NCBI GenBank assembly: GCA_012274175.1
Contig: JAAOZZ010000253.1
Coordinates: 1-11,477 of the forward strand
Length of the DNA stretch: 11,477 bases
Reading direction: 5' to 3'
Source: Betaproteobacteria bacterium
Lineage (GTDB): Bacteria > Pseudomonadota > Gammaproteobacteria > Burkholderiales > Usitatibacteraceae
Part shown: positions 6,848-11,477 of the stretch, piece by piece
How positions within the stretch are numbered: position 1 is the first letter of the stretch
Layout: each line of letters starts with the position of its first letter
Notes under the pieces: model-generated
Seen by the model: the letters and a program-made list of their open reading frames with translations, nothing else
What the model was told of the DNA's origin: nothing
The model's database searches: none
Translations under genes and position numbers: made by a program

Positions 6848-7319
6848 GGCGGCCGATGGGCTTCGATCCGGAGAATGCCGGCAGTCCGTAGGCGGGGTCG
6901 GTGCTCGCGAGGCCCGCGGGCGGCGCGATGTCGTAGGTGAACGTGCCGGACGAGGCACTCGAGAAATCGAAGGTGAAGGTTCCGATCGCATTCACCGTTC
7001 GATTCGATCCGGCCTGGTTGAAGGGAGTGCCGTTCAACACATACACGGGGCCGGAAATACGGGTGGGCGTGGACCACGTCCCGCCCGGCATCACGATCCA
7101 GAGGGGCCGGTACGTGGCGCCCGAAGCGGGCTCGCGGGGGTCGTAGGTGTACCACACCGCGTAGGCCTGGCTCGTCGCCGCGTGCTGCGTGAAGCTCACG
7201 CCCCAGCCCGATTCGCTGGGCAGGTACCACATGTCGCTGTAGTCGGCGGCCGGGACGCCCTGCGCGCCAGCCGGCAGCACGAGGGCTGCGAGCGCCGCAG
7301 CCAAGCCCCGTCGGATCAT
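6837..7319 (-). CDS. Small secreted protein with WYLPSESGWG motif, function unknown
   Basis: This 160-residue protein has a signal peptide (MIRRGLAAALAALVLPAGAQ, likely cut after AGA at about residue 19), giving a mature chain of about 140 residues. The mature part is rich in aromatic and small residues and looks like beta-sheet. It has SDMWYLPSESGWGVSFTQ (28-45), AVWYTYD (54-60), RPLWIVMPGGTW (71-82), SGPVYVLNGTPF (89-100), GTFTFDFSSASSGTFTYDI (113-131) and the terminal KPIGRQSF. I recall similar Trp-x-Pro-Ser-Glu-Ser-Gly-Trp-Gly modules, single or repeated, in exported proteins of beta- and gammaproteobacteria, but I know no assigned function. No cysteine is present. The ATG at 7319 is supported by AGGAG (complement of 7328-7332) with 8 nt spacing. 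It probably leads a two-gene transcript with the deacetylase-family gene 19 nt downstream. Confidence 0.85.
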   Translation of the reverse strand: MIRRGLAAALAALVLPAGAQGVPAADYSDMWYLPSESGWGVSFTQHAATSQAYAVWYTYDPREPASGATYRPLWIVMPGGTWSTPTRISGPVYVLNGTPFNQAGSNRTVNAIGTFTFDFSSASSGTFTYDIAPPAGLASTDPAYGLPAFSGSKPIGRQSF

Positions 7320-7422
7320 CGGTCCTTCTCCTGCGTGGTTGCGCTTTCTGCAACTATTGGTGGCGCCCCGGATTCCAAGGCAGTGGCGCGCTTCGCCCCA
7401 TGCCGGTCCGCGGCACGCATGC

Positions 7423-7428
7423 TATCCT
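7423..7428 (+). promoter_or_regulatory. Candidate -10 box for the MoxR operon
   Basis: The 162-bp divergent gap 7320-7481 must hold promoters for both the secreted-protein gene (minus) and the MoxR operon (plus). TATCCT at 7423-7428 matches 4 of 6 of the -10 consensus and is the same hexamer seen before gltI, but no good -35 box lies at the right distance. I see no convincing promoter on the minus strand; a GTTGC-gctttct-GCAAC dyad lies at 7338-7354. Confidence 0.25.
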
Positions 7429-7481
7429 CGCTTGCGCATCACGGATCGACCGGTAAATCGCTGACAAGGTTCCATTTTTCC

Positions 7482-8423
<942 letters not shown>

Positions 8424-8439
8424 AGCGCGGGGGCCACGC

Positions 8440-9414
8440 GTGCGCGTCCTCCCTCGATCCATGCTGGCCGACCTGAGGCAATCCATCTCCGACTGGATCT
8501 TCCGGGCGAACGTCCCCGAGACGCCGCCGGTGACCCTCGTGCAGCGGCGCATCTTCATCCTGCCCACGCGCCAGGGCTACGTCTTCGCCTTTACCCTGGT
8601 CCTGCTGCTGCTGGCGTCGATCAACTACACGCTCTCCCTGGGCTTCGTCCTCACGTTCCTGCTGGCGAGCATGGCGGGGGTGGCCATGCTGCACACGTGG
8701 CGCAACCTCGCGCACCTGCGGCTGCGGCCCGGGCGCTGCGATCCCGTGTTCGCGGGTGAGACCGCGCACTTCGGCGTGACCCTCGAGACGCCCTCGCTCA
8801 CGCGCTTCTCGATCGCCGTGCGCCGCCGCGGCGAGGAGCCCGTGTACGCGGACATCGTGGTGGGCGAGCCCGCCGGCCTCGCCCTGCCGTGCGCCACCAC
8901 CCGGCGCGGGCGCCTGCGCTGCGGCCGGCTCGAGGTCTTCACGCGCTATCCCGTGGGACTCTTCCACGCGTGGTCGTACGTGGAGTTCGACCTGGCCGTA
9001 GTGGTCTATCCGCGGCCTGATCCCCTGGCGGGCAACCCTCCGAGCCTCGCCCACGGCGACAGCGAGGAAGGCATCCCCATCCCCGGGGATGAGGAATTCA
9101 ACATGCTGCGCGCCTATCGCCCCGGGGATGCGCCCAAGCTCATCGCCTGGAAGGCGCTCGCGCGCGGGCGGGGCATGCTCACGAAGGAGTTCAGCGCGAG
9201 TGCCTCGAGCGAACTCTGGCTCGACTGGCAGGACGCACCCGGGGCCAGCGTGGAGGCGCGATTGTCCGCCCTCGCCCACTGGGTGCTGCAGGCCGAGGAA
9301 TACGGCCAGGGATACGGCCTGCGCCTGCCGGGACACTCGATCGCGCCCGATCGCGGAGACGTCCACCGCGCCCGGTGCCTGGAGGCGCTTGCGCTCTTCG
9401 AGGAGCCTCAGTGA
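8440..9414 (+). CDS. DUF58 domain membrane protein
   Basis: This 324-residue inner-membrane protein has two adjacent membrane helices (about residues 46-63 and 66-84) preceded by the conserved FILPTRQGY stretch. A mostly beta, extracytoplasmic or cytoplasmic domain follows, and then the DUF58 signature at 217-251 (DEEFNMLRAYRPGDAPKLIA, then WKALARGRGMLTKEF). DUF58 proteins are almost always encoded beside MoxR ATPases and are thought to be their partners or clients; the biochemical role is not known. The gene starts 16 nt after the MoxR stop. The start is uncertain: GTG at 8440 is given, but the ATG at 8461 (seven codons later) is equally possible, as neither has a clear Shine-Dalgarno. Its end overlaps the transglutaminase gene by 4 bases (GTGA). 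Confidence 0.9.
   Translation: MRVLPRSMLADLRQSISDWIFRANVPETPPVTLVQRRIFILPTRQGYVFAFTLVLLLLASINYTLSLGFVLTFLLASMAGVAMLHTWRNLAHLRLRPGRCDPVFAGETAHFGVTLETPSLTRFSIAVRRRGEEPVYADIVVGEPAGLALPCATTRRGRLRCGRLEVFTRYPVGLFHAWSYVEFDLAVVVYPRPDPLAGNPPSLAHGDSEEGIPIPGDEEFNMLRAYRPGDAPKLIAWKALARGRGMLTKEFSASASSELWLDWQDAPGASVEARLSALAHWVLQAEEYGQGYGLRLPGHSIAPDRGDVHRARCLEALALFEEPQ
9401..9405 (+). promoter_or_regulatory. Ribosome binding site fixing the GTG start of the transglutaminase
   Basis: AGGAG lies within the end of the DUF58 gene, 5 nt before the GTG at 9411. This favours the GTG over an in-frame ATG at 9375, twelve codons upstream, which has no such signal and would add a non-hydrophobic tail inside DUF58. Confidence 0.65.
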
Positions 9415-11381
9415 GCGCCCCGCCCTACTCGCCCCACCTGGACGTTCGCAACCTCCTGTGGCTCCTCGCGGCCATGCTCTTCGTGGTCGCACCCCACATG
9501 TCCCGCCTGCCCAACTGGGTGGGCATCTTCGTCGTCGTGGTGCTGGCCTGGCGCGCCTGGATCTCGTGGGCGGCGATCCATTTCCCGTCGCGCGCCCTCG
9601 TGGTGGCGGTCACCATCGCGGCGAGCGTGGGCACGTACCTGCAGTATGGCCATATCACCGGGCGCGAGGCGGGCGTGACGCTGCTCATCGTGATGGCCGC
9701 CCTCAAGCTGCTCGAGATGCGCACGCAGCGCGAGGTGGTGTTGAGCATCTACCTCGGGTTCTTCCTGGTGCTCACGAACTTCCTCTTCTCCCAGTCGATC
9801 CCGCTGGGCGTGTACATGCTCGCGTGCGTGTGGATCTTCATCGGCACCCTCGTGGGCTTCAACCGCGTGGGGCGCTCGCCCACGGTGATGGAGCGGCTGC
9901 GCCCTGCGGGCGCGCTGCTGGTGCAGGCGCTGCCGCTCATGGCGGCATTCTTCATCCTCTTTCCACGGGTGCACGGGCCGCTCTGGGCCCTGCCCCAGGA
10001 CGCGCACGGCGCTTCCACGGGGCTCTCGGAGACCATGACGCCGGGCAACATCGCGAAGCTCATCCAGTCCGATGCCGTCGCCTTCCGCGTGCATTTCCTG
10101 GGCGAGCGCCCCCCGTACCTGCTGCTCTACTGGCGCGGGCCGGTGCTCACGGAATTCGACGGGTCCACGTGGCGCATGGCGCCCGTGAGCCCGAGCGGCG
10201 CGCTGCACTACTCCACCGCCCGCAACGCAACCCGCTACGCCGTCACGATGGAGCCGAACAACAAGAACTGGCTCTTCGCGCTCGACGTTCCGGCCGCGGT
10301 GCCGCCCGACGCCTATTCGCTCGTCGACCTGCAGCTGCGCTCGCGCCGCCCCGTCGACCAGCGCCTGCGCTACGAGATGACCTCGTGGCTCGACTACCGT
10401 TACGGAGAGGATGCGGGCCCGCTGTCGCTGCAGTGGGCCACCCGCTTCGACGAGAACCGCAACCCGCGCACCGTCGCCCTGGGCCGGCAGTGGGCGCGCG
10501 AGAATCCCGACCCGCACGCGATCCTCGACCGGGCGATCCAGCTCTACAACCGGGAGTTCACCTACACGCTGGATCCGCCGCTGCTCGATCCGCGGGATCC
10601 CTACGACGACTTCCTGTTCCACTCCAAGCGCGGCTTCTGCGAGCACTATGCGGGCAGCTTCGCGCTGCTCATGCGCGCCGCGGGCATTCCCGCCCGGGTG
10701 GTGACCGGCTACCAGGGCGGCGAGGTGAACCCCTTCAACGACGAGCTCATCGTGCGCCAGGCCGATGCCCATGCGTGGACCGAGATCTGGATCCGCGGCG
10801 AAGGGTGGGTGCGCGTGGACCCGACCGCGGCGGTCTCGCCCCTGCGCGTGGAAGGCGGGGTGAACGCCGCCCTCGGGCCCATCGGCATGATCCCCTCGCT
10901 CATCGCCGCCGATCGTTTCGGCCTGCTCGCCGATGTGAGCTACGGCTGGCAGGTGCTCAACAGCCAGTGGGACCAGTGGGTGGTGGGCTACAACGTCGAT
11001 CGCCAGCGGCAGTTCTTCTCCGATCTCGGATTTCCCTCGATCGACTGGCGCACCCTGGGTTTCTGGCTGGTGGTGTCCGTGTTCCTGGTGGGCGGCGCGG
11101 TCACCGCCGGATTGCTGGTGCGGGACCGGCCGCCGCGGCGCGAAGCCTCGCTCGTGGCTTGGGACCGGTATTGCCGCAAGCTCGCCGCCGCGGGGCTCGC
11201 CCGCGCGCCGAGCGAGGGTCCCATGGATTACCTGGAGCGCGTGAAAGCCACCAAGCCCGGATGCGCCGCGGCAGCCGAGGAGATCACGGGACGCTACGTG
11301 CGCGCGCGCTACGGCGACGGGGCCACCCGCGAGGAGCTGCGCGAGCTCGCAAGCCGCGTGCGGGATTTCCGGCCCGCCTGA
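9411..11381 (+). CDS. tgpA: TgpA-type membrane transglutaminase (DUF3488 plus transglutaminase-like domain)
   Basis: This 656-residue inner-membrane protein (from the GTG at 9411) has three parts. Residues about 12-185 contain six or seven hydrophobic segments of the DUF3488 region. A periplasmic transglutaminase-like domain lies at about 370-475. One more membrane helix (about 549-570) precedes a short cytoplasmic tail resembling DUF4129. The catalytic triad is intact: Cys410 in KRGFCEHYAGSFALLMRAAG, His454 in ADAHAWTEIW, and Asp470 in WVRVDPTAAVSP. Pseudomonas aeruginosa TgpA has the same layout and is reported essential; its substrates are not settled. The start overlaps the DUF58 stop by 4 bases and has AGGAG at 9401-9405, so translation is coupled. 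It closes the MoxR-DUF58-transglutaminase operon. The next gene appears to have its own promoter. The symbol is assigned by architecture. Confidence 0.93.
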   Translation: MSAPPYSPHLDVRNLLWLLAAMLFVVAPHMSRLPNWVGIFVVVVLAWRAWISWAAIHFPSRALVVAVTIAASVGTYLQYGHITGREAGVTLLIVMAALKLLEMRTQREVVLSIYLGFFLVLTNFLFSQSIPLGVYMLACVWIFIGTLVGFNRVGRSPTVMERLRPAGALLVQALPLMAAFFILFPRVHGPLWALPQDAHGASTGLSETMTPGNIAKLIQSDAVAFRVHFLGERPPYLLLYWRGPVLTEFDGSTWRMAPVSPSGALHYSTARNATRYAVTMEPNNKNWLFALDVPAAVPPDAYSLVDLQLRSRRPVDQRLRYEMTSWLDYRYGEDAGPLSLQWATRFDENRNPRTVALGRQWARENPDPHAILDRAIQLYNREFTYTLDPPLLDPRDPYDDFLFHSKRGFCEHYAGSFALLMRAAGIPARVVTGYQGGEVNPFNDELIVRQADAHAWTEIWIRGEGWVRVDPTAAVSPLRVEGGVNAALGPIGMIPSLIAADRFGLLADVSYGWQVLNSQWDQWVVGYNVDRQRQFFSDLGFPSIDWRTLGFWLVVSVFLVGGAVTAGLLVRDRPPRREASLVAWDRYCRKLAAAGLARAPSEGPMDYLERVKATKPGCAAAAEEITGRYVRARYGDGATREELRELASRVRDFRPA

Positions 11382-11386
11382 GCCGC

Positions 11387-11392
11387 TACAAT
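11387..11392 (+). promoter_or_regulatory. Candidate -10 box for the SEC-C gene
   Basis: TACAAT (5 of 6 matches to TATAAT) lies 5 nt after the transglutaminase stop and 28 nt before the TTG start of the next gene. No strong -35 is visible; ATTTCC at 11365-11370, inside the end of the upstream gene, is the nearest candidate with a 16-bp spacer. The -10 match is good, and the leader would be roughly 20 nt. Confidence 0.4.
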
Positions 11393-11410
11393 CGCGCCTG
11401 CCCACATCCC

Positions 11411-11415
11411 GGAAG
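11411..11415 (+). promoter_or_regulatory. Ribosome binding site supporting a TTG start
   Basis: GGAAG lies 5 nt before a TTG at 11421. No ATG or GTG occurs in this frame between here and the SEC-C motif, so this Shine-Dalgarno is the main support for a TTG start. Confidence 0.45.
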
Positions 11416-11420
11416 CTGTC

Positions 11421-11477
11421 TTGCAAGCTCCCATCCGACGCAACGATCCGTGCCCCTGCGGCAGCGGCAAGCGCTAC
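11421..11477 (+). CDS. SEC-C zinc-binding motif protein, N-terminal fragment (cut by window edge)
   Basis: Only 19 codons are visible (MQAPIRRNDPCPCGSGKRY if TTG is the start), running off the right edge. The NDPCPCGSGKRY stretch is the hallmark of the SEC-C motif, in which the two cysteines plus a later Cys/His pair hold zinc. The motif is best known from the SecA C-terminus, but here it is at the N-terminus, so this is not SecA. Proteins starting with a SEC-C motif include uncharacterised and TPR-containing ones. The TTG at 11421 is preceded by GGAAG; an earlier GTC/GCT frame offers no other start. Its function cannot be judged from this fragment. Confidence 0.7.
   Translation, partial: MQAPIRRNDPCPCGSGKRY

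Noticed and set aside
7182..7481. Possible N-terminal extension of the MoxR protein
   Set aside because: The frame is open but overlaps the divergent secreted-protein gene and its signal peptide, and MoxR proteins normally start close to the 7482 ATG.
9408..11426. Minus-strand open frame of about 672 codons opposite the transglutaminase
   Set aside because: Entirely antisense to an intact catalytic-triad enzyme and low in hydrophobic residues, with no domain signal.

Overview
The window is very GC-rich chromosomal DNA with tightly packed genes, strong G/C bias at third codon positions and GTG/TTG starts. Together with closely GltIJKL-like transporter proteins, a large bacterial-type NAD-glutamate dehydrogenase and the MoxR/DUF58/TgpA trio, this suggests a betaproteobacterium. 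That is inference from protein character; no rRNA or other marker is present to fix a genus. No mobile element, CRISPR array, tRNA or rRNA was found.

Layout. Positions 1-1080 (minus) hold the N-terminal 360 codons of an NAD-glutamate dehydrogenase that runs off the left edge. A 139-bp divergent region with a nested dyad and a candidate promoter separates it from a plus-strand operon for glutamate/aspartate uptake: gltI (binding protein), gltJ and gltK (permeases) and gltL (ATPase), 1220-4390. A strong hairpin lies just after gltI, and a 28-nt perfect palindrome follows gltL. Next come an unrecognised membrane-anchored, cysteine-containing protein (4500-5585) and a small DUF167 protein (5594-5893). 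Converging on these with a 3-bp gap is a minus-strand pair: a small secreted protein of unknown role (7319-6837) followed by a zinc-dependent histone-deacetylase-family amidohydrolase (6817-5897). From 7482 a plus-strand operon encodes a MoxR AAA+ ATPase, a DUF58 membrane protein and a TgpA-type membrane transglutaminase. The right edge cuts a new gene (from 11421) starting with a SEC-C zinc-binding motif.

How the parts fit. The left half looks like a glutamate unit: the ABC transporter brings in glutamate/aspartate, and the divergent NAD-GDH can deaminate glutamate to 2-oxoglutarate. The MoxR-DUF58-transglutaminase operon is a widely conserved trio, probably for folding or maturation of envelope proteins, with substrates unknown. 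The central genes are not obviously linked to either.

Most of the window is ordinary housekeeping or transport DNA, and I do not see a convincing new multi-gene system. The points most worth a second look are the RNA/DNA dyads around gltI and the dehydrogenase start, the six-cysteine orphan protein, the secreted-protein/deacetylase pair, and the compact convergent stops.
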